Of a stretch of DNA of 64,000 bases, positions 18,158 to 25,858 are shown piece after piece; the first letter of the stretch is position 1, and every line of letters starts with the position of its first letter. Source of the stretch: a bacterium M00.F.Ca.ET.205.01.1.1 (GTDB lineage Bacteria > Pseudomonadota > Alphaproteobacteria > Rhizobiales > Rhizobiaceae). The translations under genes were made by a program, and so were the position numbers. The stretch spans positions 1-64,000 of the forward strand of contig SRUQ01000003.1 in NCBI GenBank assembly GCA_004791255.1. The letters run 5' to 3'. The notes under the pieces were generated by a model. That model made no database searches. It saw only the letters and a list, made by a program, of their open reading frames with translations, and was not told where the DNA came from.

Positions 18158-20237
18158 CTATGTGATGGATGCCTTAGACACGAAGCTGAACGATGCCTTC
18201 GACGGAAAGGTCGTCCGCAAGGATCTCTTACACCGCATCAAGAAAGGCACGAATATCCCCACTTTCGTGCTCGAATTCCTGCTGGCTCGATACTGCGCCA
18301 GCAATGAGCCGGCGGAGATCCAGGCGGGTATGGAGGCCGTCCTTTCCACGCTCCAGGAAAATTACGTCCGTCCTGATGAGGCTAATGCTGCGCAGTCTCG
18401 CGTGGCAAGGACAGGCAAGCACAAATTCATCGACAAAGTGCACGTCCGCTACGTCGAAAAGGAAAAGCGCCATTGGGCGGCCATGGAGAATTTCGCCTCA
18501 CAACGAATTGCCATTGGCGAGAAATTCTACAGGGACAACGATCGTCTCCTCGAAGGTGGTATCTGGGCCGAGGTGGTAATCGCTCACAATGATATCGACG
18601 CCGACGCTTATGCCTTTTATGTCGAAGATCTGCGGCCCGTTCAGCTAAGTCGGTTTGATTTCGCATCCTACGGCGAGGCGAAGAAAGCGTTCACTCGGGA
18701 CGAGTGGATCGATGCGGTCCTCCGTTCGGTCGGCCTTGAGCCATCGAAGCTTTCGCATCGGGTAAAGCTGCATTTTATTGCTAGGCTTGCCCCGTTGGTA
18801 GAGCCGAATTTCAACTTCATTGAGCTCGGTCCCCGGGGTACGGGAAAGTCGTATTTCTTCAGCGAGTTCTCACCTTACTCCACGCTCATCAGCGGCGGAC
18901 AGGCGACCAAGTCGGTTCTCTTTTACAACAACGCCCGGCACAAGATCGGGCTCGTGGGCTTTTGGGACACCGTTGCGTTCGATGAGGTGGGCGGGATCAA
19001 GATCAAGGATCCGGACACGATCCAGATCATGAAGGACTTCATGGCCAATGGCCGGTTCTCGCGCGGCGTGGAAGTGATCGCCGACGCCAGTTTGGCGTTT
19101 GTCGGCAACATCGACATGTCGATTGAGCAGATCGTCAACTCGACGGAGTACGACTTGTTCCAGCCTTTGCCCGAGCAATTTGACCTGGCCGTCATGGACC
19201 GCTTCGCCTGTTACCTGCCAGGCTGGGAAATGCCCAAGAACAGCAGCGCTTTTTTGACCGGGAGGTTCGGCCTTATCACCGACTACCTCGCCGAAGCCTT
19301 CCATTATCAGCTCAAGCACAGCAACCGCTACGAGGAGGTCAGCAAACGGGTAAAGCTGGGATCGGCTGTCGAGGGCCGTGACGAAAAGGGGATCAAAAAG
19401 ACGCTTTGTGCGCTGCTTAAGATCCTTCACCCGACCGACAGCCCGACAGATGAGGAATTCGACGAGTACGTGGCTTACGCGGTCGAATGTCGTCGTCGCG
19501 TGAAGGAGCAAATGAACAAGCGCAAGCCGGACGACGAATTTGCAAAGATTGAATTGTCATTCGTTGACCGCAACGGCAAGGAGGTCGTCGTCCATTGCCC
19601 CGAAAGCATCGGTGCGTCCGCGACGCTAGAACCCGCCCGGCGCCGGGCTCGACCGAATGCCGACGCGGTGATTGACCAGCAAGAGTTCGCGCAGAAACCC
19701 GAGCACTCACCGGCTCCACCAGCCGAAATCCCCACGCGTTCTCAGGAAGAGGAAAGCCCCTCCGAACGGCACTACACGATTGCGTATGGTGATACGGGAC
19801 ATTCCTACGACACGATTTTCGGTCCCTACCTGCCTGGTGCAAAATCGGTGGTTGTGGAGGACCCATATCTCCGCATGCCACACCAGATCGCCAACTTTGT
19901 GCGGTTCTGCGAGACCGTGGTCAAGGCCGACACAGTCAGGAGTATCACTCTGATTACTTCCTATGATGACCAGACCGACATGGCGGGGCTGCAGTCCAAG
20001 CTTGAGGAATTAAAGCAGAGCTTGCTGGAGTACGACGTGGCACTAAAGATCAGTCTGAACGAAAAGATGCACGACCGGGAGGTCAAACTTGACAACGGCT
20101 GGACGATCAAAATCGGGCGTGGTCTGGATTTCTATCAAAAACCTGAGGGCTGGTATGCTATCGGCGCGACCGACGTCAGCTTGAGACGCTGCCTGGAGAC
20201 GAAAGTCGACGTGTTCCGGGGCCCTCTGCAGCAATAG
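18147..20237 (+). CDS. brxL: BrxL AAA+ protein with a C-terminal MIT_C/PLD-like domain
   Basis: A 696-aa protein starting at ATG 18147 within pglZ. The BrxL N-terminal domain (about 1-205) and AAA+ core are clear: Walker A GPRGTGKSY at 228-236, Walker B VAFDEVGGI at 276-284, sensor-like FVGNIDMS at 318-325, and KGIKKTLCALLKILHP at 414-429. Type 1 BrxL normally ends in a Lon-like (S16) domain, and I cannot find one. After a charged, proline-rich linker (about 487-540), residues 541-694 match the phospholipase-D-like MIT_C domain of eukaryotic MITD1: EDPYLRMPHQ, FVRFCE, MHDREV, then NGWTIKIGRGLDFY and LETKVDVF. It is the last gene of the operon and converges on a minus-strand gene. BrxL hexamers act on DNA in exclusion. 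The altered tail suggests a different effector or localisation function. Confidence 0.88.
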   Translation: MQSDYVMDALDTKLNDAFDGKVVRKDLLHRIKKGTNIPTFVLEFLLARYCASNEPAEIQAGMEAVLSTLQENYVRPDEANAAQSRVARTGKHKFIDKVHVRYVEKEKRHWAAMENFASQRIAIGEKFYRDNDRLLEGGIWAEVVIAHNDIDADAYAFYVEDLRPVQLSRFDFASYGEAKKAFTRDEWIDAVLRSVGLEPSKLSHRVKLHFIARLAPLVEPNFNFIELGPRGTGKSYFFSEFSPYSTLISGGQATKSVLFYNNARHKIGLVGFWDTVAFDEVGGIKIKDPDTIQIMKDFMANGRFSRGVEVIADASLAFVGNIDMSIEQIVNSTEYDLFQPLPEQFDLAVMDRFACYLPGWEMPKNSSAFLTGRFGLITDYLAEAFHYQLKHSNRYEEVSKRVKLGSAVEGRDEKGIKKTLCALLKILHPTDSPTDEEFDEYVAYAVECRRRVKEQMNKRKPDDEFAKIELSFVDRNGKEVVVHCPESIGASATLEPARRRARPNADAVIDQQEFAQKPEHSPAPPAEIPTRSQEEESPSERHYTIAYGDTGHSYDTIFGPYLPGAKSVVVEDPYLRMPHQIANFVRFCETVVKADTVRSITLITSYDDQTDMAGLQSKLEELKQSLLEYDVALKISLNEKMHDREVKLDNGWTIKIGRGLDFYQKPEGWYAIGATDVSLRRCLETKVDVFRGPLQQ

Positions 20238-20268
20238 GAAATAATGGCAGGGGATCTTTGGCGCCGCA

Positions 20269-20832
20269 CTACTCTTCGGCGGGGTCGGTCGTTTGGAAAC
20301 TAACTCCCTGAATCCAGCGGGCTCGTTTACTCCGGCGTTCGTGCATGGCCAGGAACAGCGATCGTCCGCTGTTGACCAGAGCAAGTGCGTTGCTGGCAAA
20401 CAGCGGTGACACGCGAAGCCACGCTGTCCAGCGCGGCTCACCGCGCACCTTCTCGATGAGTCCCATGCCTGAGGGCGGGTTGTAAATAGGGATCTGCCTG
20501 CCGCGGTAGGAACGAAACTTCAGCGATCCATGTTCGTCGCGTGCTTGTACGTCTCTGACCGTTGCCCCAATGCGCCGGCGGTCCGAATTCGATCCATAGA
20601 TCGTCAATTCATAAGCTTCGCCGGCCCGGCTCTCTGGATAAGTCGCCACGCCGGCCAGCGTCAGTTGGGTTGTGATCCGGTATAGAGGGGCGTCATCATC
20701 TAAATCCCAAGCATACTGGGGCTGATAAATCTCGGGTTCGATGCGAGTTTCGACGCTTGCCTCGCAATGGTCCACTTTGATGGCAAGATGCGCGTGTTCG
20801 TCTTCGGGCTGACGCTTCCTCCTGTAGGGCAT
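20269..20832 (-). CDS. hypothetical protein, 187 aa
   Basis: Faces brxL tail to tail with about 30 bp between the stop codons. ATG 20832 is preferred because AGGTGG stands eight bases upstream; an in-frame GTG at 20844 is the alternative. The product is soluble, with beta-rich stretches (YRITTQLTLAGVATYPE; AYELTIYGSN) and a basic, Arg-rich start and end (YRRKRQPEDEH; HERRSKRARW). I recognise no family. The TRITT..LTLAG and ELTIYGS phrasing suggests a beta-sandwich ligand-binding fold, but this is only an impression. It is a typical orphan gene of the defence island. Confidence 0.55.
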   Translation of the reverse strand: MPYRRKRQPEDEHAHLAIKVDHCEASVETRIEPEIYQPQYAWDLDDDAPLYRITTQLTLAGVATYPESRAGEAYELTIYGSNSDRRRIGATVRDVQARDEHGSLKFRSYRGRQIPIYNPPSGMGLIEKVRGEPRWTAWLRVSPLFASNALALVNSGRSLFLAMHERRSKRARWIQGVSFQTTDPAEE

Positions 20833-20998
20833 CGGATAATCCACCTGTCGAGATCGCGTGATCGATCATAATCCTGATATAGTCCTCTTGAAGGCGGAAG
20901 CTTTGATTGAGGCGCGCCAGACGGCATTCGCACGTTCGGCAAGACAGGGCGGCAAAAGCAGATTGCGACAGGGCCGCCCAGCAGAGGCATGGGCGCTG

Positions 20999-21700
20999 CT
21001 ACGCTGCCGCTTTAGGTGCGGAGAATAATTCACTCCGATCAATGTCCGCATTCGAGGAAAAATCAAAGATTCTGTTGATCTCGCTCCCATTCCACCTGAA
21101 ACGGAAGTGGGCGCCTTGAGTTGCCTTCTCGACCAACACCTCGGATGTAAAGACGCAGACGAAGTCATGACCGGGAAGCTCGGTCATGTGGTGGACGATA
21201 CCCTGCGCACCATTCTCGAATAACTCCTTCCCGAGCAGACGTCGGGCCTTTTGTGAGGTATCCGCCGGCAGGCCGCGCAGATCTACGAACTCGCCTTTGA
21301 TGCGATGCGAGAGCATTCGCATATCGACACCGCATGCAAGCTCGTCCGTTTGCGAAAGAAATTGCTCGCGCCGCAGAACGGCGCGAGCGAGTGCCGCCCT
21401 TTCATCGACGGCGAGTTCCATGACCGAGTAGGGGGCCGGAAGAAAGTAGCTTCCTTCCGGCATCGGGTAAGAGAAGGGAGCATGGTTCCAATTCTGCAAG
21501 CGCGTTGATCCCGAGTCTGACGAAATGTCGCCACCTGTGATGCGCGACTTCGCCGTCAGTCTAGGATTTGTCACCGCCTCGAGTTCGGCCGCGAATGCTT
21601 GCATCTCGCGACCTCCGAACCGTTCGTAGATATCGATGGTAGGATATTTCGACGGGATCAATCGCCGATACAGTCCTTCAATCGGGATCTTGGGATGCAC
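20999..21700 (-). CDS. RES-domain toxin (NAD+-degrading family)
   Basis: A 233-aa protein starting at GTG 21700, with GGAGG ten bases upstream inside the last codons of the antitoxin gene. A YRRL start, a separate ERFGGRE segment, PYSVMELAVDERAALARAV and late PGHDFVCVFTSEV fit the RES superfamily. RES toxins cleave or phosphorolyse NAD+ and arrest growth. The assignment is strengthened by the Xre/MbcA/ParS-like partner just upstream. The protein is somewhat longer than the smallest RES toxins and its full active-site set (Arg, Tyr, Glu, Ser) cannot be confirmed by eye. A NAD+-depleting pair fits a defence island. Confidence 0.65.
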   Translation of the reverse strand: MHPKIPIEGLYRRLIPSKYPTIDIYERFGGREMQAFAAELEAVTNPRLTAKSRITGGDISSDSGSTRLQNWNHAPFSYPMPEGSYFLPAPYSVMELAVDERAALARAVLRREQFLSQTDELACGVDMRMLSHRIKGEFVDLRGLPADTSQKARRLLGKELFENGAQGIVHHMTELPGHDFVCVFTSEVLVEKATQGAHFRFRWNGSEINRIFDFSSNADIDRSELFSAPKAAA

Positions 21701-21706
21701 TGGAAG

Positions 21707-22102
21707 TTATCCTCCGCGCTGAGCGTCGACATATTGTCGGACTCTAATGATTTCACTCAATTTTCCGGTCATCATAACTTCAAGAACTGACGCCCCTTCG
21801 AAATGTCTATTGGGTTTTCTGATCCATCCTACAGCCTGCTCTTCCGAGTCTAAGAGTATCCGCAGTGCCTTATAGATAGATCCGAGATGGGAAATTCTTT
21901 CCTCAGTGTCTGCGGAAACATCGCCTCCATCCTTCCGCCAGCGGAAGTACGTAGATCGAGCGGGAGAGCCAAGAAGTTTCATTTGCTGTTCTGTTGTCAG
22001 GTTCCAGATTTCGGCCAGGATGAAGAAGAAGCTTAGCGGGGTGGGTGTCTGAGAGTTGGGTGCGGGAGCGTTGTCGGGTTTGGATTTTGCATGGGTTTCC
22101 AT
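21707..22102 (-). CDS. Xre/MbcA/ParS-type antitoxin
   Basis: A 131-aa protein starting at ATG 22102 with GGAG six bases upstream. The central part (LTTEQQMKLLGSPARSTYFRWRK) is a helix-turn-helix, and the C-terminal half (ERISHLGSIYKALRILL, then GWIRKPNRHFEGASVLEVMMTG and VRQYVDAQRGG) is the DUF2384/MbcA-ParS-Xre toxin-binding domain. It neutralises the RES toxin and probably represses its own promoter. Antitoxin then toxin, separated by 6 bp, is the standard order for RES-Xre operons. Palindromic sites directly upstream are candidate operators. Confidence 0.8.
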   Translation of the reverse strand: METHAKSKPDNAPAPNSQTPTPLSFFFILAEIWNLTTEQQMKLLGSPARSTYFRWRKDGGDVSADTEERISHLGSIYKALRILLDSEEQAVGWIRKPNRHFEGASVLEVMMTGKLSEIIRVRQYVDAQRGG

Positions 22103-22120
22103 CGTCTCCTCAAAGTGTCA

Positions 22121-22152
22121 AATCGGACTTGATTTGTCAGATCGGTCCGATT
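22121..22152. promoter_or_regulatory. candidate operator of the RES-Xre operon
   Basis: An 8-bp inverted repeat AATCGGAC (22121-22128) / GTCCGATT (22145-22152) lies directly upstream of the antitoxin start. The right arm sits inside ATCGGTCCGAT, which is itself nearly palindromic. A second short inverted repeat, CTCAG/CTGAG, follows at about 22162-22176. The placement fits autoregulation by the Xre-type antitoxin. It also lies between the toxin-antitoxin pair and the divergent ubiquitin-like operon. Confidence 0.5.
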
Positions 22153-22251
22153 AGGGTCAGTCTCAGAACGGACTGAGTCTGGAGTATCCGTCTCTAATGG
22201 GATGTCGTCAAGTCTTGAGGCGCCAATTGGCGCACTCGGAAAGGAACCCTT

Positions 22252-22953
22252 ATGGCTACCTCAGTGGAAGGCGGGTCGGTGCGGCAGGGCCGCGACCTCT
22301 TTGAAATCGAAATCGGAGATCATGATTTTGAGTTCACACCCATGCAATTTGCGGACGCGGCTGTGACCGGAGCTCAGGTCGCCATGGCGGCCGGGAAGCA
22401 TCCAGTCGAGGACTTTGTCGTGCTCCGGCACCTCAAGTCTGGCGAACTTGAAACTTTGCGTCCCACCGAGACTTCCGATCTGGGCAAGAACGGCGTCAAC
22501 CGGTTCTTCGTCGTTAGAGGCGGGAAGAGCAACCGCTTCTTCGTCGAGGGCCTGTCAATGGAGTGGCCGCGCGACCAACTGCTGGCGTGGCAGATCAAGT
22601 TCCTGGTTGGTGCAGGCGAAGAGAAGTCGCTGGTGATGGAACGCGACGGTGCCGATCATGTATTCGAAGACTCCGATGAGGTGGACGTCGGCGGGAGCGA
22701 AGTGGAGCGATTTAAGCTCCGCAAGCGCAAAAAGACCGTCACCGTCATCTACGGCACCGACAGGGAATTCGAGCTCGAACGGCGTATCTACACCACCGAG
22801 GAGTTGATGGGGGTGTTCGGCGTGCCCGAGGGTTACCGGCTCGACCTTATCGGCTCGGACGGCACGTTCCACGAGATGGCTCCAGGTGAGCGCCTGAAGA
22901 TTCGCGAGGGCATGGAGTTTGGTTCGCACCCGCCGGTCGGACAGTCGTCATGA
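22252..22953 (+). CDS. multiubiquitin-type ubiquitin-like protein with three beta-grasp repeats
   Basis: A 233-aa protein starting at ATG 22252 (AGGAA upstream). It appears to contain three ubiquitin-like beta-grasp units, at residues about 14-92, 92-158 and 160-230. Each begins with a strand pair (LFEIEIGDHDFEF; NRFFVEGLSMEW; VTVIYGTDREFEL) and carries a VEDFVVLRH- or GYRLDLIGSD-like core. This is the multiubiquitin domain family found in prokaryotic ubiquitin-like operons. The C-terminus (GSHPPVGQSS) has no terminal diglycine. The single Gly before QSS suggests that the JAB peptidase trims a short tail to give a conjugatable end. It is the first gene of a four-gene operon and overlaps the E2 gene by ATGA. 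Confidence 0.78.
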   Translation: MATSVEGGSVRQGRDLFEIEIGDHDFEFTPMQFADAAVTGAQVAMAAGKHPVEDFVVLRHLKSGELETLRPTETSDLGKNGVNRFFVVRGGKSNRFFVEGLSMEWPRDQLLAWQIKFLVGAGEEKSLVMERDGADHVFEDSDEVDVGGSEVERFKLRKRKKTVTVIYGTDREFELERRIYTTEELMGVFGVPEGYRLDLIGSDGTFHEMAPGERLKIREGMEFGSHPPVGQSS

Positions 22954-23279
22954 CACCGCAGTCGGGTATAGCCGCGCTTCGGCGGGTCAACCGGTTCGCG
23001 GAGCTCTGGGACGACGTTGGCGGTCCCCTGGTGTTTCTCCCGGCAATGAAAGTCTTCCACGGTGGCAAGGAGGTCGCCGTGGACTGTCTGTTGGCTCCTC
23101 GGGCGCACACCAGCTACACCACACGGCTTTTCCTGTCCCAGCCTTTTTCCGACCGCGGGCAGAACTGGACCGTCCACCAGATCATGGGGCGCGCATGGCA
23201 CACAATGTCGTATCAAAACGTGCCGGCGTCGCTGCCTTGGACAGAAATTCTTGCCAACCATCTGGCGGTGCTGCGATGA
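22950..23279 (+). CDS. E2-like conjugating-fold protein (prokaryotic E2 family E type)
   Basis: A 109-aa protein with start-stop ATGA overlaps at both ends. Its size and pattern (MKVFHGGKEVAVDCLLAP, TTRLFLSQPF, WTVHQIMGRAWHTMS, LPWTEIL) fit the short E2/UBC-fold proteins that accompany multiubiquitin proteins (Prok-E2_E). The only cysteine is in VDCLL, which looks like part of a strand, not the usual E2 active-site loop. The catalytic nucleophile is therefore uncertain and may be another residue. The expected job is to accept the Ubl from the E1-like protein and pass it to targets. The identity rests partly on context. Confidence 0.68.
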   Translation: MTPQSGIAALRRVNRFAELWDDVGGPLVFLPAMKVFHGGKEVAVDCLLAPRAHTSYTTRLFLSQPFSDRGQNWTVHQIMGRAWHTMSYQNVPASLPWTEILANHLAVLR

Positions 23280-23791
23280 AAATCCTCGTAAAGATCTCCG
23301 GCGGTCTGCTGGATCGGGTTCGCGAGGACCTCCTGAGGCCCCACCCCTTCGCGCATGAGCGTGTAGGCTTCCTGACGGCAGGTGTGGCCGCCTGTCGCGA
23401 CGGCCTGCTGTTGCTGATCCGAGGCTATTTGCCGGTCGATGATGGGGACTACGAGCCTTCCCGGGCTGTCGGTGCACGTATAGGGTCAAACGCGATGCGG
23501 AAGGCCGTCCAGGCCGCGTATCGCCCTCAGTCGAGCCTCCTCCACGTGCACACCCACGGCGGGCGTGGCGTACCACGCTTCAGCGGCGTCGATCTAGAGA
23601 GTGCCAAGGACTTCGTTCCAGCCTTTTTCCAAACGGTGGCGAAAATGCCCCACGGGTTGCTCGTCTTGAGCGACGACGCCGCAGCCGGAAATCTGTGGCT
23701 GGATCACTCAAAATCCGTCCCGATCAACAGGTTTTTTCGTGTCGGGCGATCGCTCACTGATCAATGGAGGTCGGACTATGAGCTGGCTTGA
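23276..23791 (+). CDS. JAB/MPN metallopeptidase, Ubl-processing
   Basis: A 171-aa protein with a JAMM motif: Glu28 (HERVGF), then H90-V-H92-T-H94, Ser103 and Asp106 (FSGVDLESA). These are the zinc ligands and catalytic set of JAB/MPN deubiquitinase-like peptidases. In Ubl operons of this kind such peptidases mature the Ubl precursor and remove it from targets, so it probably cleaves the QSS tail of the neighbouring Ubl. ATG 23276 overlaps the E2 stop. The end overlaps the E1 gene by 14 bp. All key residues appear present. Confidence 0.85.
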   Translation: MKILVKISGGLLDRVREDLLRPHPFAHERVGFLTAGVAACRDGLLLLIRGYLPVDDGDYEPSRAVGARIGSNAMRKAVQAAYRPQSSLLHVHTHGGRGVPRFSGVDLESAKDFVPAFFQTVAKMPHGLLVLSDDAAAGNLWLDHSKSVPINRFFRVGRSLTDQWRSDYELA

Positions 23792-24710
23792 CCGTCAGTC
23801 GTTTCTCGGCGCCCAAAGCGAACGTCGGCTGGGCGAAACCACCATTGGTTTGGCGGGTTGCGGCGGTGGAAACTCGCACGTTGCTCAACAATTGGCTCAC
23901 GCAGGTGTCGGCCGGTTCGTATTAGTCGATGACGATCTGATCACGCTGAGCAACCTGAACCGTTTGATCGGTGGCACGTGGATCGACATCCAGAGAGGCA
24001 CGGCGAAGGTCGAGATCATGAGGCGCATGATCCTGGCGATTAATCCTCGGGCCCGTGTTAAAGTCTACCGGTCGAAGTGGCAGTTGGCCGGCGAGGCGCT
24101 GAGCACCTGTGACGTTATTGTCGGCGGGCTCGACAGCGTCAGGTCGAAGGATGAGCTCGACGCTTTCTGTAGGCGACTGGTCATTCCGTACATTGACCAA
24201 GGGATGGATGTGCATCACCTCGGCGACACGGGTGGCTATCTGGTTGCGGGACAGGTCGTCCTGTCACAACCCGGAAGCCCCTGCCTTCGCTGTCTTGGGA
24301 TCGTAACCGAGGGCGCATTGGCTGAGGAAGCTCGGAACTACGGTGCTGCCGGTGGGCGTCCGCAGGTCGTTTGGCCAAATGGTGTGCTCGCATCCCTGGC
24401 CGTAGGCTTGGCCGTTCAACTCGTTGCCCCTTGGCAGAGGCGGCAGCGGCTCGGAGCATATCTCTCACACGACGGGAATACCGGGAAGGTTGTCGAGGCG
24501 CCGCGGTTCATGCGCCAGTCAGAACTCGTATGCTCACATTATCCGCCGCCCGCCGTCGGCGACATGACTTTCGACATTCGAAAGTTCAGGGTAGCAGCGG
24601 CGGACGGGAAGCTGCGGGCTAAACACTGGGCGTCGAGGCTGTTCGGGATGTTGAGATCCAGGCTGCTGCGTCGCAGTGCAGCTGAGCGTTCGTCACAGAC
24701 GCGCATCTGA
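23778..24710 (+). CDS. ThiF/E1-like Ubl-activating enzyme
   Basis: A 310-aa protein starting at ATG 23778 (GGAGG nine bases upstream), the last gene of the Ubl operon. The Rossmann nucleotide loop (GLAGCGGGNSHVAQQL), VDDDLITLSNLNR and the CLRC zinc-type pair are standard for the ThiF/MoeB/E1 superfamily, which adenylates the Ubl C-terminus. Between CLRC and VVWPNGVLASLAVGLA, where E1-type enzymes carry the catalytic cysteine on the crossover loop, no Cys is present. This hints at direct transfer of the adenylate, or transfer through a non-thioester route. The C-terminus is basic. Together the four genes form a bacterial ubiquitination-like module of the Bub/Bil kind linked to anti-phage defence. 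Confidence 0.85.
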   Translation: MSWLDRQSFLGAQSERRLGETTIGLAGCGGGNSHVAQQLAHAGVGRFVLVDDDLITLSNLNRLIGGTWIDIQRGTAKVEIMRRMILAINPRARVKVYRSKWQLAGEALSTCDVIVGGLDSVRSKDELDAFCRRLVIPYIDQGMDVHHLGDTGGYLVAGQVVLSQPGSPCLRCLGIVTEGALAEEARNYGAAGGRPQVVWPNGVLASLAVGLAVQLVAPWQRRQRLGAYLSHDGNTGKVVEAPRFMRQSELVCSHYPPPAVGDMTFDIRKFRVAAADGKLRAKHWASRLFGMLRSRLLRRSAAERSSQTRI

Positions 24711-24904
24711 CAGGCGGTAGGCGCAACCTCGCTGGCAGCTTTGCGCCCAAACTTGCCGTTCCGAGGGCCTTACGCTTCTCCACGCGCACTCGGTGGCGTC
24801 TCCATCGAGGCTGTCGCACAGCAACTCCCACGGGCAGGCACCTGCCGCGCGACGAAATCGTCTCTCACCGCGACGGATACGTGTCCCTCGCCGAGCGGCG
24901 CCGT
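24711..24904. other. convergent intergenic gap
   Basis: Sits between the E1-like gene and the minus-strand zinc-ribbon gene. No gene, repeat or clear terminator hairpin is visible. Confidence 0.4.
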
Positions 24905-25858
24905 TCAGCGTTCGTTGTTGTCATCCTCATATCCGGAATAGTCATCTTCCGGCGCATAATATTCGGAAGCGTCGTAGACTTGCGTTTTCTTGTAGCGATC
25001 GCTCAAGCCAACCACCGCGAGACGCGACAGGCCGTTTATCTTGAGCCCGCACGCAACGCATTCGAACCGGCCAGGCAGAAATTCCTGGGTTTCGGTGATC
25101 TCGCCGTCGCTCAGCCGTTGCTGAGGCTCGGAGACCGGTTCGCCCCAAACGAGTGCCTGGGAGGTGCAGGCGGGACAATCGACGCGATGGCCGGCATGGC
25201 GCGTGGCCCAGACCGCTGCCTGTGTGACCAGTGTGTCGCGCTCTTCGCTGGGCTTGGCGAGCCAGACCTTTTTGTGGGCATCGACTTCGCCCTTCACCGC
25301 CTTCGCGCTTTCGTCGACTGCGGCGGCGATCAATTTCGTCGCGACATTCGCCTCATCCTTCCCGAGGAAATCCTCAAGCGTCGCACCCATCGAGGCGAGG
25401 AGAATCTCACAGGTTTGGTAGAAGCGCGGCTGCCAGGACGATCCCTTTACGCCGTCGAAGGCAAGCTCGCCGGAATGAAGCTCGGCGTTACGGCGACCCG
25501 TGTGCTGGACGCCGAAGCTTTCATGCTCTTTGGCGAAGTCCCGGAGGATGGCAGTGAGCCGCTTGAAGACCTCGCTGACGGCGATCGATTTTGGCGCGAA
25601 CCGCTCCTCCGTGGGCGTGAAACCCAGCGCGTGATACAAGCTCGACCAGCTCTTGTCGGTGTCCGCGATCAGGGCGGGACTGACATTGGCGAGCGCGGCG
25701 CGGGCGAGAAATTCCAGCGCAAGGCTGGACCACAGGGCATATTCCCAGTCGTCGCTGTCGAATCCGCTCATATGCTGGATGTAGCGCTCTGCCTTGAGAT
25801 AGAGCGCGTCCGGATCGCATGAGGCCGGCGTCGCGCCGGGTGAAATCGACTTCTTCAA
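24905..25858 (-). CDS. uncharacterised protein with C-terminal zinc ribbon
   Basis: A 317-aa protein that starts at TTG 25858, overlapping the stop of the dioxygenase gene (TTGA). GAGG lies seven bases upstream, so translation is probably coupled. The longer in-frame extension to 26251 lies inside the dioxygenase gene and is not used. The body is helical (WEYALWSSLALEFLARAAL; YKTCEI-like segments near the middle). It ends with paired cysteines (CPAC, later CVAC about 30 residues on) that look like a zinc ribbon, followed by a Tyr/Asp-rich acidic tail. The helical part with HESFGVQHTGRRNAELHSGE resembles HEPN-like or DUF4145-like helical proteins, but this is tentative. Function is unknown. 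Confidence 0.6.
   Translation of the reverse strand: MKKSISPGATPASCDPDALYLKAERYIQHMSGFDSDDWEYALWSSLALEFLARAALANVSPALIADTDKSWSSLYHALGFTPTEERFAPKSIAVSEVFKRLTAILRDFAKEHESFGVQHTGRRNAELHSGELAFDGVKGSSWQPRFYQTCEILLASMGATLEDFLGKDEANVATKLIAAAVDESAKAVKGEVDAHKKVWLAKPSEERDTLVTQAAVWATRHAGHRVDCPACTSQALVWGEPVSEPQQRLSDGEITETQEFLPGRFECVACGLKINGLSRLAVVGLSDRYKKTQVYDASEYYAPEDDYSGYEDDNNER

Noticed and set aside
24881..25822. 313-codon plus-strand frame
   Set aside because: Opposite the zinc-ribbon gene 24905-25858, which has a coupled start and zinc-ribbon cysteines; the plus frame has no motif.
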